Notes under the pieces: model-generated
What the model was told of the DNA's origin: nothing
The model's database searches: none
What the model saw: only the letters and a program-made list of their open reading frames with translations
Source: Brevundimonas sp. AJA228-03
GTDB lineage: Bacteria; Pseudomonadota; Alphaproteobacteria; Caulobacterales; Caulobacteraceae
Direction of reading: 5' to 3'
DNA length: 64,000 nucleotides
NCBI RefSeq assembly: GCF_017795885.1
Contig: NZ_CP059297.1
Coordinates: 1,493,001 to 1,557,000 of the forward strand
Position numbers and translations under genes: made by a program
Part shown: positions 6,709 to 16,121 of the stretch, piece by piece
How positions within the stretch are numbered: position 1 is the first letter of the stretch
Layout of the letters: each line of letters opens with the position of its first letter

Positions 6709-8462
6709 CCTGGGCCGATCACGGGTATCTGGTGATTCAGACGAGCCGGCCCAGCGCCGAAGACGCCGCCGTCCTGGACCAGGCGCGCGGAGCGCTTCAG
6801 GCGGTTGGGTGGAAATGCGCGATCTCGGTGGAGGGTTTGGACATCTATCTGGGACCTCGCTCGCCCCTGAACGTGCGTCTCGTGCACCGCCGTCATGTTC
6901 TGATCGGGGAGTACCGCTGGCGTGATCGGGCCCTGTCCGCCGTCATCGGCTGCAGCCGTGGCCCGGTCGACCTGGGACGCAGCGCCGTCCGCGCCGGCTG
7001 GGGGCGATACATCCTGGCCTGGAGCGCTGACGACGAGCGCCTCGGCCTGCTGCGGGACCCGAGCGGGGCGATCGATTGCCTGGCCTGGCGTCGCGGGGGT
7101 CTTCGTATCGCCGCAGATCAACTGCCGCCCGAGGTCGATCTGCTTCTGCCTGAGACGGTCGCGATCGACTGGCCAGTGTTGGGCGAGATCGCCGACCAAC
7201 CTGGTCTGCTGAGCGATCGGCCGCCCCTGCGTGGAATAACCTCGGTTACGCCAGGCGACGTCGCCCTGGTCGGTGATCAGATAGAGGCGCACACAGTGTG
7301 GCGTCCCGCCGAAGCTTGCCGGGTAAATTCCTGGGACGACTCGCCCGACGCCCTGCGTCGTGTGGTCGATGGGGCCGTGGCCGGCGTGTCGGAAGGGCAC
7401 TCGATCCTGCTCGGTGAAATCTCTGGCGGGCTGGACTCCGCGATCGTCTCCAGCAGCCTCGCGGCCGTCGGTGCAAGGTCCAAGGCGTCCTACGTCAACT
7501 ATTTCGGGGACTGGGCCGAGGGCGACGAACGCGCCTATGCGAAGGCCGCGGCAGACAAAAGTGGTGCGCGCCTGACGATGGCGCGCAAGCCCGTCGCGGC
7601 CATCACGCCGCAGATGCTCGAGCCCCTCGGCTGGGGTTTCCGACCCGCGCTTCATGGCGTCGATGTCGCTTACGATGAGGACGTGGCCCGACGGATCGGC
7701 CGCGTCGGAGCCACTGCCCTGATCACGGGACAGGGCGGGGATGCCGTATTTTTCCAGGCTCCGGATCCCCAGGTGGTCATCGACCGGCGTCGCCGAGAAG
7801 GGCTTCGTGGTCTGGACCCACGCTACTGGGCCGAGGTCGGACGTTGGACGCGCCATTCGGCCTGGACCCTGGGCGTTCTGGCGCTTTGGCCGCCCCGGCC
7901 TTCGACCCGAGACCGCCGCTGTCATCCGTGGCTCGCCGACGCCGATGACATACCGCCTGCAAAGAGAGGGCAAATCCTTCGGCTGGCGAACTGCCAGTTG
8001 TTCTGGAGCGATTGCCGACGGGCGCGGGCGGCCCAGTTGCTCCACCCTTTGCTCACCCAGCCGGTGATCGAGCATGTCATGGCGGTCCCTGCGGATCGGC
8101 TCATCCTGGGTGTGAGGGATCGGGGACTGGCCCGCGTCGCCTTCTCCGAGCGGTTGCCACCCTCGATCCTCGAACGCCGGGACAAGGGCGACCTCAGCCA
8201 ATTCTATGGCCGCGTCGTCCTCTCCAGCCTGGTCGAGCTTCGTCCGTTTCTTCTCGATGGTCTGCTGAGTGAACACCGCCTGATCGACCGGGTCGATCTG
8301 GAGCGCGAACTGACGCCGGAGCGTCTGGTGTGGAGTCCCCTCAGCAACCGTCCACTACTGCTGGCGGTCCTCGAGACCTGGGCCAGGCACTGGACCGAGC
8401 GGATCGAGCGGCGTGGGCGGCCCCAGATAGCGCGCCAGCCAGCCGAGGATCCGATCATGTAG
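6705..8462 (+). CDS. Lasso C protein: asparagine-synthetase-like lasso cyclase
   Basis: Adenylates the acidic side chain (predicted Glu9) of the core and closes the macrolactam on the N-terminal amine, trapping the tail. The 585-residue protein has a glutamine-amidotransferase-like N-terminal half without an obvious N-terminal catalytic Cys. It also has the PP-loop ATP motif SGGLDS at residues 240-245 and ITGQGGDAVFF near 345. The ATG overlaps the B stop. Its last 108 bases run antisense to the end of the isopeptidase gene, so the C-terminal tail after about residue 550 may be poorly conserved. Order A-B-C differs from the A-C-B order usual in related clusters. Confidence 0.9.
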   Translation: MTWADHGYLVIQTSRPSAEDAAVLDQARGALQAVGWKCAISVEGLDIYLGPRSPLNVRLVHRRHVLIGEYRWRDRALSAVIGCSRGPVDLGRSAVRAGWGRYILAWSADDERLGLLRDPSGAIDCLAWRRGGLRIAADQLPPEVDLLLPETVAIDWPVLGEIADQPGLLSDRPPLRGITSVTPGDVALVGDQIEAHTVWRPAEACRVNSWDDSPDALRRVVDGAVAGVSEGHSILLGEISGGLDSAIVSSSLAAVGARSKASYVNYFGDWAEGDERAYAKAAADKSGARLTMARKPVAAITPQMLEPLGWGFRPALHGVDVAYDEDVARRIGRVGATALITGQGGDAVFFQAPDPQVVIDRRRREGLRGLDPRYWAEVGRWTRHSAWTLGVLALWPPRPSTRDRRCHPWLADADDIPPAKRGQILRLANCQLFWSDCRRARAAQLLHPLLTQPVIEHVMAVPADRLILGVRDRGLARVAFSERLPPSILERRDKGDLSQFYGRVVLSSLVELRPFLLDGLLSEHRLIDRVDLERELTPERLVWSPLSNRPLLLAVLETWARHWTERIERRGRPQIARQPAEDPIM

Positions 8463-10805
8463 GTCTCGCAGGTTGCCCGGACTCGCATAGGTGTGGCCCT
8501 CTCCGAAATAGGTGAGGAGGGCCGCTTCCCGGTCGAGCCGGTAGAGCGCGCCGAAAAGCGAGCCCATCCTGGCCGTATCCAGGTCCGATTCGATCAGGAG
8601 AACGGGCGCGCGCAGGTCATCCACACGGTACAGCGGGCTGGCCTCTACATAGGCCTCGGGGCGTTGCGCGAAAAAGCCGAACGAGCCTTGGCCGGTCTCG
8701 CCCCAGCCTGCCATCTGGCCGACCGGAACGCCCTCGTCAGGCGCGACGCGATAGAAGGCGGGCAACTCCATGGAGCGGCTCAGGTCTGCATAGCCGTTCG
8801 ACGCGATTACGGCGCGGAACCGATCGCTCTGTGTCGCGGCGCTCAGGACGCCGTATCCGCCGAAACTGTGTCCGATCAGGGCGACCCGATCCGCGTCGAT
8901 CAATCCCCGTCGGCCGGCCTCGTCCACGATCGCCAGGATGCGGTCGGCAAGGCCTTCCGCCGCCGGAGGCCCGCCAGGCTTGAGGGGAAGGCTGACGACC
9001 AGGACGGCATAGCCGGCCCCCGCAAGCACCACGGGGTTATTCTGCAGCTGTGTCGTGCCCGGCGACAGGGCCGCCGGCGCCGAGCGCGGCGCGGAGCCGG
9101 GATAGACCACGACAACGACGGGCGGCCGGGCGCCCTCCGGCAAACCCGGCGGCTGCAGCAGCCAACTGGTCAGGGGTTGGCCGTCGGGGCCGGTGTGAGG
9201 CACTGGCACGATCCGGCCCCAGTCGATGTCCCGCCACCCTGCGTTCGCGGGAGCGATCGCTTCAGCGCCGCCCGACCGGTGAACGCGCAGGCCGCTGTCG
9301 CCCCGATCGGTCAGATAATGCGTCACGAGGAAACTGGCGTCGGGGCCGGCCGCAAGGATCCGCTCGTCGGGCTGCAACGGCGTCACGCAAGTCTGACGGC
9401 GGTCGGCCAGACGTGACAGGCATGCCCCATCGACAAGGATGTGCGAGCCGGCCTCGAGCGCGCTGGGGTTCCACCGCTCCGGATTTCCGCCATCACCATT
9501 CGCACCCTGGCCCCAGAGCCGCCCGGCGGCTATACGGGCGCCGTCGCCGCCGAATCGATAGACGCCGTCTGACCTTTGGATCGCCGCGCGTCCGCGAAGC
9601 GACACGAGGCGTTCGGCTGGCTCAACGACCGGGACCCGAGGCTCGCCTGCCGCTTCCGGCCGCAACCAGACCCTGCCTCCAGTTCGCGAACGCGCCTGGA
9701 CGACAGGTTGAGCGCCATCCCAGCTCGCCAAAGGCACGGCGACCCCGTCCCAGGTCCGCTCGATCCAGGGTGAGTCCTCGCCCATCGTGAGCGGTCGGGC
9801 GCGGCCGTCTTGCCGGACCAGCCAGTAACGTCCGTCCTGATCGAAGTCGCCGCCAAGAGGGCGTCCGAAGACCAGAAGGCGGTTCGAGTCCGGCGACCAT
9901 GACAGCAGGTACATGGCCAGGTCTTCATCCGGCAGCGGCTGCCGGGTTGCGCCTGTTTCCAGGTCGACGAGCGTCAGCCGTCGGCGGCGGAGAGGGTCGC
10001 CGACCCGCAATGGCCTGCCGGGACTGGGTTGAAGGTCCTCGGCCTCCTCGAGGAGGGCCGCATGGCCGCCGTCCGGCGAGAGTCGAAGGTCGAACCATTC
10101 GCCCGAAGCCAAGGCCCGTGAACGTCCGCTGGCGACGTCGAGGGCGACAAGATTGGACGCCAGGGCCTGAGACCGGCTATCGCGCTGCCGGCCGCTGGGG
10201 ATGTAGACCGAGCTGGCGCCGTGGCCGCTCGCGGCTGTACGCCACAGCCGTTCGATCCGTGCCTGGGCCTGATAGCCGACGCGCATCGCCACGGGCGGAT
10301 CATCTAAGGGCCGGGCCACGAAGATCAGTTCGGTGGGCGAGCGCCAGGCGACCGTCCGTCCGAACTGGATCCATTCCGGCGTGAACGGATGCCAATCGAC
10401 GGCGCCGGTGTCGAGCGTGAGGACGCCCAGGCGCACACTGTTTTCGGTGACTCGGAAGACCACCATCCGTGCACCGTCCGGAGAGAAGGGGCCGGAAACA
10501 TAGCCGACATCGTGGCCGGAAGAAGCGAGCCGGACCTTCGGCTCGCCACCCGCAGCGGGGCGAACCTCGAGTTCGCTCAGCAGCCAGTTCACCGCCGTCG
10601 ACAGCGCATAGGAGCCGGCCTGATCATAGGCCGCCTGTCGTTCGACCGTGATCCACCGTCCGTCAGGACTGATGCGAACCGTGCCGGTGTCTTCGTGTCC
10701 GACGAGGTCATCGACGGTGAACGGCCGGCCGGTCTGGGCTGACGCGGGACAGACTCCGGCCAGGCTCGCCGCCAGGGCGAGCGCCAATAGCGAGCTCCGC
10801 ATCAC
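8355..10805 (-). CDS. Lasso peptide isopeptidase (AtxE2-like, S9 family)
   Basis: Exported hydrolase predicted to cut the isopeptide bond and linearise the lasso. The 816-residue product has a signal peptide (residues 1-23, ending ASAQ), a beta-propeller-like middle with repeated SPDG motifs, and a C-terminal alpha/beta hydrolase. The visible triad is Ser647 in GHSFGGY, Asp743 in ESDLDTA and His771 in GEGHTYA. It starts within the TonB receptor stop (ATGA) and so lies in the fecI-fecR-receptor operon. It converges on the cyclase gene with a 108-base overlap. The Pro-rich last 25 residues look like a tail beyond the fold. Confidence 0.92.
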   Translation of the reverse strand: MMRSSLLALALAASLAGVCPASAQTGRPFTVDDLVGHEDTGTVRISPDGRWITVERQAAYDQAGSYALSTAVNWLLSELEVRPAAGGEPKVRLASSGHDVGYVSGPFSPDGARMVVFRVTENSVRLGVLTLDTGAVDWHPFTPEWIQFGRTVAWRSPTELIFVARPLDDPPVAMRVGYQAQARIERLWRTAASGHGASSVYIPSGRQRDSRSQALASNLVALDVASGRSRALASGEWFDLRLSPDGGHAALLEEAEDLQPSPGRPLRVGDPLRRRRLTLVDLETGATRQPLPDEDLAMYLLSWSPDSNRLLVFGRPLGGDFDQDGRYWLVRQDGRARPLTMGEDSPWIERTWDGVAVPLASWDGAQPVVQARSRTGGRVWLRPEAAGEPRVPVVEPAERLVSLRGRAAIQRSDGVYRFGGDGARIAAGRLWGQGANGDGGNPERWNPSALEAGSHILVDGACLSRLADRRQTCVTPLQPDERILAAGPDASFLVTHYLTDRGDSGLRVHRSGGAEAIAPANAGWRDIDWGRIVPVPHTGPDGQPLTSWLLQPPGLPEGARPPVVVVVYPGSAPRSAPAALSPGTTQLQNNPVVLAGAGYAVLVVSLPLKPGGPPAAEGLADRILAIVDEAGRRGLIDADRVALIGHSFGGYGVLSAATQSDRFRAVIASNGYADLSRSMELPAFYRVAPDEGVPVGQMAGWGETGQGSFGFFAQRPEAYVEASPLYRVDDLRAPVLLIESDLDTARMGSLFGALYRLDREAALLTYFGEGHTYASPGNLRDLHDRILGWLARYLGPPTPLDPLGPVPGPGLEDRQQ

Positions 10806-13759
10806 CAGCTCCGGGTCAGCTGCAGGGACACGAACCGGCCCAGTACATTGGTGTTGGCCGCGTCGTAGGCCACGCCTTGGGGCGCGTCGTAAAACGGGGG
10901 ATCACGGTCGAACAGGTTCTGGACCGTGAGCGAAAGCATCGCCCCGGCGAGGACGCCGTCCTCCGGGGCGTATCGGACCAGCACATCAGCAGTCGTCCAT
11001 GACCCGATCCTGTTACCGACGAGGTCCTGGTACGATCCGACGTAGTTCAGGGAAGGGGCCACGGTCCAGGATCCGCGCGACCAACTGCCCGAGGTCCGGC
11101 CCCGAAGCCCGACCGGGAAATTGGGGCGGTCGACCTGAGAGACGGTGGGCGATGTCGGAGTCGGTTGAGCGTCAAAACGCTCCAGCCAGGTCATGTTCAC
11201 CGCCACGTTGAACGCGTTCGGGCCGAGATCGAAGCCGTAGTCGGCGGTGATGTCGGCGCCCTGAACTTGCACCCGCGCCGTGTTGACGTAACGCGCATCG
11301 ACAATCGCGCCGTAGGCGGTGGCGGGGAAAAGGTCCCGAAGACCCGTCGTCGGCAGATCGAGGATCGCCTGGATGGCTGCCCGATCGTCGGCGTTGTTGA
11401 TCGGGTCGAGCGTGCGAACGAACGGCGCCAGCGACGGGTCGCCCAAAGCCGTGAGAATGCTCTCCAGCGCCGGTTGGCCAATCCTGTTGTCGAAGTCGGT
11501 TCGAAAGAGGTTGACCCCGAACTGAAGCCCGGGGACCGCATCTGGCCGGACCTCGAAACCGCTGGTCCAGGTGTCGGCTTCCTCAGGTTGAAGATCCGGG
11601 TTGCCGCCGTACAGGATCATCGAGAGGATCTGTTGAGACCCCCGAGGCAGGATGGAGGGACTGGCGCTGGGCGCATCGTTCAGCTCGCGCAAGGCGGGCG
11701 CGCGAAATGAGCGGCCGTAGTTAGCTCTGAAGAGCAGTTCGTTCGTGGGCTTCCAGAGCACGCCGACCTTGGGACTGGTCGTCTGCCCCACGTCGCCATA
11801 GTCCTCAAACCGCGCCGCAAGGGAGAGCTCAAGCCGTTCCAATCCCGGGCGAGCGTTGTCGGCGCCGAAGAGCGGCAGGCGCACCTCGGCGAAGGCGGCC
11901 GAGACCTGTCGGTCCGTTTCCGTCGCTGCGCCCACGGCCGGCGCGCTCCCGGATGTGAATCCGGTGAACTGGCGCTCAAATGTTTCTTCCCGGAACGCCA
12001 GGCCCGCAGCCAGCCGCAGCGGGCCGCCCGGGAGATCGAGGATCGTGCCGCCGACCTGGAGATTGGCGGATGAAACGGTCGTGCGACTGTGGGTCCGCGT
12101 GTAGCCGGAGCTGATGAAATCGAGCACCGTGCTATTATTGATGAGCCCGTCGCCAAAGGGATTCAGATAGCCGTCCCGCACGGCGCTGAATGGCGTGGCC
12201 GGATTGTCCCCTACGGCTCCGAGCGCCTCCCGCAGATAGGTCGATTGAAGCGCGCCATCCGTTGCATTACGGCTTTCCTCGGATGAATAGGCGACATAGG
12301 CGTCGAGCTTCCAGTCCGCGAACAGATCAGCCACGCCGCCCACGGTGGCGCCGAAACTTTCCACCTCGCCACTGATGCGCGGAGCCGGAATCTCCTTCTG
12401 GAACGAATAGGCGACGGTGTGCGATCGCGCGCCGGCCGGCGACACGAAGAACGGATTGGCCGAGGTGACCGTCAACAGGGTGCTGATGGGGAAGGACACC
12501 GTCTCGTAGTTGCGTCGTCCGTAGCGCGCGTCGCCGCTGATCTCGAAGCGGTCGCCCAAGTCCTGCCGTGCGGCAGTGTAGACGCTCTCCCGGGTTTGAC
12601 GGGGGAGAACATTGACCCCGGCCCGGTGGTTCTCGAGGTTGATCTGCCCGGCGAGAAAATCGCCGGGCCGAAGGCCGACGCCCGCCTGACCCGGCGGGAT
12701 GGCGTAGGTCGGAACGTAGCTGCCTGAAGCCGCGTCGAACACGACGATGTTGCCCGGATTGCTGTAGTATTGCCTTCGGTCTGTTCCGCCGCGCCACCGC
12801 AGGTCCGCGTCGCTGGCGAGCCGCCTTTCCGACCCCGCCAGCGCCTCCCGATCATAGTATTCATAGGTGATCATCGCGCCGCCGCCGGTCCATCGCCGGC
12901 CGATCGTCTGTCCGAACTGATACTCGCCGCTCGCGCCGTCCCAGGTGTCGCCCAGCCGAATCCGGGTCTCCGCACCGTCGTAATCGTCGCGCAGGATGAT
13001 GTTCACCACGCCGCCCACCGCGTCGGCGCCGTAGAGGGCAGAAGCCCCGTCGAGCAGAACATCGACGCGTGCGATCGCGGCCGTGGGGATCGAGGAGACA
13101 TCGGCGAAGTCGCCCTTGGCCCCGGTGCCTGCCAGGCGTCGACCGTTGATCAGGACGAGCGTGGCGTCGCTGCCCAGGCCGCGAAGGTTCACGCCGTTCG
13201 CAAAGGTCGAATTGGTGCCGGATCGGTCGGCGCCGTTGTTCAGTGCGCCTTCGTTGGCGGTGCCGCCGAAATTCTGCGGCAGGCTGGCGAGCAGTTGGGC
13301 GACCGTCGCCCGTCCTTCGCGGTCCATCTGGTCGCGGGTCACCGTCACGACGGGCGACGGGCCATCGCCCGCTCCACGGATCAGGCTTCCCGTGACGACC
13401 ACTTCCTCGAGTTCGGTCGCTTCGGCTGCATCCGCGTCCGCTCGCGCCGAAGGGTCATAGAGGACGAACACATTGGAGCGGGTCCGCCGGTGCGACAGGC
13501 CGGTGTCGCGCAGCAACGCAGCCAAGGCGGCCTCGGCCGGATAGCTCCCGCTGAGGCCCGGCGATTGGCGGCCGGCGACGAGAGCGGCCGGGTACAGGAT
13601 CTGTTGCCCGCTCTGCTGGGCGAAGGCCGTCAGAGCGCGATCGAGCGGTCCCGCGGCGACGTCATAGCGTCTCACCGCATCCGCAGTTTGCGCGATCACC
13701 GGCGTCGCCGACGCCAGGAGCAGCGCGGACAGCGCTGTTGAACCCAGACCCATACGCAT
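10802..13759 (-). CDS. TonB-dependent receptor with STN signalling domain (lasso uptake/sensing)
   Basis: Outer-membrane beta-barrel transporter of 985 residues. It has a signal peptide (about 1-24), an STN domain (about 30-105; FAQQSGQQILYPAAL, GLSGSYPAEAALAALL) that contacts FecR-type partners, a plug with the TonB-box-like EEVVVTGS followed by VAQLLASLPQNFGG, then a barrel ending in Trp. The STN domain plus the adjacent fecR and fecI show that it is a signalling receptor. Its operon position with the isopeptidase indicates a lasso peptide ligand, which is an inference. An ATG at 13753 is an alternative start. Confidence 0.92.
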   Translation of the reverse strand: MRMGLGSTALSALLLASATPVIAQTADAVRRYDVAAGPLDRALTAFAQQSGQQILYPAALVAGRQSPGLSGSYPAEAALAALLRDTGLSHRRTRSNVFVLYDPSARADADAAEATELEEVVVTGSLIRGAGDGPSPVVTVTRDQMDREGRATVAQLLASLPQNFGGTANEGALNNGADRSGTNSTFANGVNLRGLGSDATLVLINGRRLAGTGAKGDFADVSSIPTAAIARVDVLLDGASALYGADAVGGVVNIILRDDYDGAETRIRLGDTWDGASGEYQFGQTIGRRWTGGGAMITYEYYDREALAGSERRLASDADLRWRGGTDRRQYYSNPGNIVVFDAASGSYVPTYAIPPGQAGVGLRPGDFLAGQINLENHRAGVNVLPRQTRESVYTAARQDLGDRFEISGDARYGRRNYETVSFPISTLLTVTSANPFFVSPAGARSHTVAYSFQKEIPAPRISGEVESFGATVGGVADLFADWKLDAYVAYSSEESRNATDGALQSTYLREALGAVGDNPATPFSAVRDGYLNPFGDGLINNSTVLDFISSGYTRTHSRTTVSSANLQVGGTILDLPGGPLRLAAGLAFREETFERQFTGFTSGSAPAVGAATETDRQVSAAFAEVRLPLFGADNARPGLERLELSLAARFEDYGDVGQTTSPKVGVLWKPTNELLFRANYGRSFRAPALRELNDAPSASPSILPRGSQQILSMILYGGNPDLQPEEADTWTSGFEVRPDAVPGLQFGVNLFRTDFDNRIGQPALESILTALGDPSLAPFVRTLDPINNADDRAAIQAILDLPTTGLRDLFPATAYGAIVDARYVNTARVQVQGADITADYGFDLGPNAFNVAVNMTWLERFDAQPTPTSPTVSQVDRPNFPVGLRGRTSGSWSRGSWTVAPSLNYVGSYQDLVGNRIGSWTTADVLVRYAPEDGVLAGAMLSLTVQNLFDRDPPFYDAPQGVAYDAANTNVLGRFVSLQLTRSW

Positions 13760-13852
13760 ACTCTTTCCCCCTTAGGTTACCCGCGCGTTGGCGGGACGGG
13801 GAAGAGACGATGGGGAGGGCGGGTCCCCCTAAGTCCGCTTACGAATTATAAT

Positions 13853-14839
13853 TCAGGCTGGAGGCCCAGACAGGATCACTGTGCCATCGGGCCGCCGCTC
13901 GGCTTTCACCGAATAGAGATCCTGCAGCGCGGCGATGAAGCCATCGGTGTCGCCGGTGTCGAAAACGCCGCTGACGGGGATATCGGCGATGTGCGAGGCC
14001 CGCAGATCAATCTTCTCGTCGCTGTAGCGATTGATCTCCGCCACCGCGGCCCGTATCGGCGTCGCCCTGAAGATCAGACGGCCGGTGGTCCAACTCGTTT
14101 CCTGGGCGATGTCGACGGTCGCCACCGCCGGACGCGGCGCCGCTGTGACCACTTGCTGGCCCGGGTTGAGCGACCATCCGGCGTCGCCTTGGGCGGTTTC
14201 CCGTACCGACACGCGACCCTCGACCAAAGTGACGCGCGCGCCGTCGCCCATCCGGCGGACGTCGAAACGGGTTCCGATCGCCGTAACGTCGGTGTCGCCT
14301 GCTGAGACCACGAAGGGCCGGGCCGGGTCGCCAGTCACGTCGAAGAAGGCCTGTCCCGACAGCAGCGCCACCGATCTCCGGTCGTCGCGCAGTCGGACCT
14401 GGATCCGTGACCCCGTGTCTAGGGTGACGCGCGACCCGTCATCCAGACGCACGGTGCGCTGCTCGCCAACGGCGGTCGCATAGTCGAGCGGCCTGTTGAC
14501 GGCCCAGAGCGCTCCGGCGGCGACGACCGCGACGGCGGCCAGCGCGACGCCGCCGAGCGGCGTCCAGAGCCGGGACACCAAGGCTCGCGCGCGGACGGGG
14601 GACGAGGCCTTGCCCATCGCTTCTGCCGTCAAGTCGCTGATGTCGGGGTCGCCCGCCAGGGTGTTGGTGGCGTTCCAGACGGATTCAACCCGTTCGTAGG
14701 CGCGTGCATTGTCGGGATTCCGTCGCCAGGCGCTGAACGCCTTGACGTCGTCCGTGGACACGCGCCGCTGGCTGAGGCGAGCAAACCAGGAAGCGGCTTC
14801 CTGCCGTCGGATGTCGAGGTCGCCATCGACCGTCATCAT
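13853..14839 (-). CDS. FecR-like anti-sigma/signal transducer
   Basis: A 328-residue protein with an N-terminal cytoplasmic FecR region (about 8-60, ASWFARLSQRRVS then FSAWRRNPDNARAY), one membrane helix near residues 105-122, and a periplasmic FecR domain with GEQRTVRLDDGSRVTLDTGS. A C-terminal secretin-like segment would bind the receptor STN domain. The start at 14839 has an AGGCAGGG ribosome site; 14836 is equally possible. It starts seven bases after the fecI stop. It should hold FecI inactive until the receptor is occupied. Confidence 0.88.
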   Translation of the reverse strand: MMTVDGDLDIRRQEAASWFARLSQRRVSTDDVKAFSAWRRNPDNARAYERVESVWNATNTLAGDPDISDLTAEAMGKASSPVRARALVSRLWTPLGGVALAAVAVVAAGALWAVNRPLDYATAVGEQRTVRLDDGSRVTLDTGSRIQVRLRDDRRSVALLSGQAFFDVTGDPARPFVVSAGDTDVTAIGTRFDVRRMGDGARVTLVEGRVSVRETAQGDAGWSLNPGQQVVTAAPRPAVATVDIAQETSWTTGRLIFRATPIRAAVAEINRYSDEKIDLRASHIADIPVSGVFDTGDTDGFIAALQDLYSVKAERRPDGTVILSGPPA

Positions 14840-14846
14840 ACCCTGC

Positions 14847-15335
14847 CTAATCGTCCAGCCGAGCGACGCAGTGCTCCAGCGCCTTCGACATCCGCCACTC
14901 GACGGTCTTGACACTGAGGCCGCGCGCCGCAGCGATCTCGGGATAAGTCATACCGCCAAAGCGGCTCAATACGAAGATGTCCCTATACAGCGGAGGCATG
15001 GTGAGGATGATCTGCTTCAGCATCAACTGTTCCGCCTGAGACGCGGACTCGCTCTGATCTTGGCCGAAATCGCCTGAGGACTCGCGTTGGCGCTTCAGAC
15101 GTCGGCTCTCGTCGCGCACCAGATTGAGCGCAATTCGCAGCAGGAAAGCCTTAGGATGCCGGATGTCCGCGCTCCGATAGGGAGCCGCGCGAAGATAGGT
15201 CTCCTGAACCACGTCGGCAGCCTGGTCGGCGCCGACGTGCGCCCTAAGCCGCCCATCGAGCCAGCCGGCATAGCGACGATAGAGACCGTTCAGGCCCTCC
15301 GCCGCTTCCGGTTTCAGCTCTTTGGCATCGGTCAA
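14847..15335 (-). CDS. FecI-like ECF sigma factor
   Basis: ECF sigma factor of 162 residues with sigma-2 (ADQAADVVQETYLRA) and sigma-4 (PPLYRDIFVLSRFGGMTYPEIAAARGLSVKTVEWRM, read in two parts) regions. I chose the TTG at 15335, which has GGAGA six bases upstream and gives a typical FecI length; the open frame continues to 15647, but that extension is not sigma-like. It heads the operon fecI-fecR-receptor-isopeptidase and probably transcribes it when the receptor reports ligand. Confidence 0.85.
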   Translation of the reverse strand: MTDAKELKPEAAEGLNGLYRRYAGWLDGRLRAHVGADQAADVVQETYLRAAPYRSADIRHPKAFLLRIALNLVRDESRRLKRQRESSGDFGQDQSESASQAEQLMLKQIILTMPPLYRDIFVLSRFGGMTYPEIAAARGLSVKTVEWRMSKALEHCVARLDD

Positions 15336-15686
15336 CGCGAATCTCCGGCCTCCGGGGAGGGACGGGGAATCCGAAGACGAGATCGCGCAGGCTCCGCACC
15401 CCGGGCGGGCGCACGGGTTCGGGCCGCTGACAAGCGACAGGCGCGTGAGACGCGCGTCGTTGAGTTTGACTTCGCACAGGGGATTCCAGGCCCCTGTCGG
15501 CGCGGACGCCGACACCCGAGCATGAATCAAACGGAATCCAGACGCAAGCCGGAGGGGGCGGGCGTTGGAATCCTCTGCGAATAAGGCCCGCTTCAACCCC
15601 GCCCGCACCGATCGGAAGGCCGCAAAAAAGCGGCGGAAGGCCCGCAAAACATTGACGTTGCCCGCCGGCGAAGCCCCCGTGTACGG
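15336..15686. other. Divergent intergenic region, fecI / luxR-type gene
   Basis: About 350 bases between the FecI start and the small LuxR-type gene, which point away from each other. Promoters for both are expected here. I see a short tract of repeated GCGG/GCCC runs but no clear operator, RNA gene or terminator. Confidence 0.4.
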
Positions 15687-15956
15687 ATGAAGTCAGACAA
15701 CCAGTGGTGTACCATGGAAGCCGTTGCCGAAGATCCTGATCGACAGCCGGTCGCTGTCTCACTGAGCCCGCGCGAACAGGAATGCCTCCAGTGGGTGTGT
15801 CGCGGAAAAAGCTCCGCTGATATTGGGACCATTCTGTCTCTGTCGCCCCGGACGGTGGATTCCTACCTTGAGAAAGTCTGCGCCAAATTGCGGGTCCGCA
15901 CCCGGATCGAGGCGGTCGCGAGTGCTGTCCGCGATGGATTGATTGATCCGGCCTGA
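15687..15956 (+). CDS. Stand-alone LuxR-type HTH protein
   Basis: An 89-residue HTH-only regulator: LSPREQECLQWVCRGKSSAD and IGTILSLSPRTVDSYLEKV form the GerE domain, followed by LRVRTRIEAVASAV. It resembles the small regulator at 3874-4140, including the VRTRI-AVA tail, so the two are paralogues. The start may instead be the ATG at 15714. It lies between the lasso operon and the first copy of the 113-bp repeat. Confidence 0.72.
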   Translation: MKSDNQWCTMEAVAEDPDRQPVAVSLSPREQECLQWVCRGKSSADIGTILSLSPRTVDSYLEKVCAKLRVRTRIEAVASAVRDGLIDPA

Positions 15957-15961
15957 GGCGA

Positions 15962-16074
15962 AGGGGGCGGGCCAGGAACTTCTGTGAGGAAGCCCGGCGT
16001 TTCACCGCCGACCGCCGCCGACGCTCACGCGTCCCCTGGCTCTCGATCGGCGCCTATCGTTCCCGGAACCCGCC
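15962..16074. repeat. 113-bp direct repeat, copy 1
   Basis: Identical at 109 of 113 positions to 27947-28059, in the same orientation. It contains the palindrome GTTCCCGGAAC at 16059-16069. Together with copy 2 it brackets the 12-kb nickel/cobalt/cadmium efflux block. It is non-coding in all convincing frames and lies directly after the LuxR-type gene stop. Confidence 0.9.
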
Positions 16075-16121
16075 ATTGCCTTTTTAGCGCAGGACGTCAG
16101 GTTGCGCACCTGCCGCCCGTC

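Noticed and set aside
15336..15647. N-terminal extension of FecI up to 15647.
   Set aside because: The extra 104 residues are Arg/Ser/Pro-rich and unlike sigma factors; the TTG at 15335 has a ribosome site.
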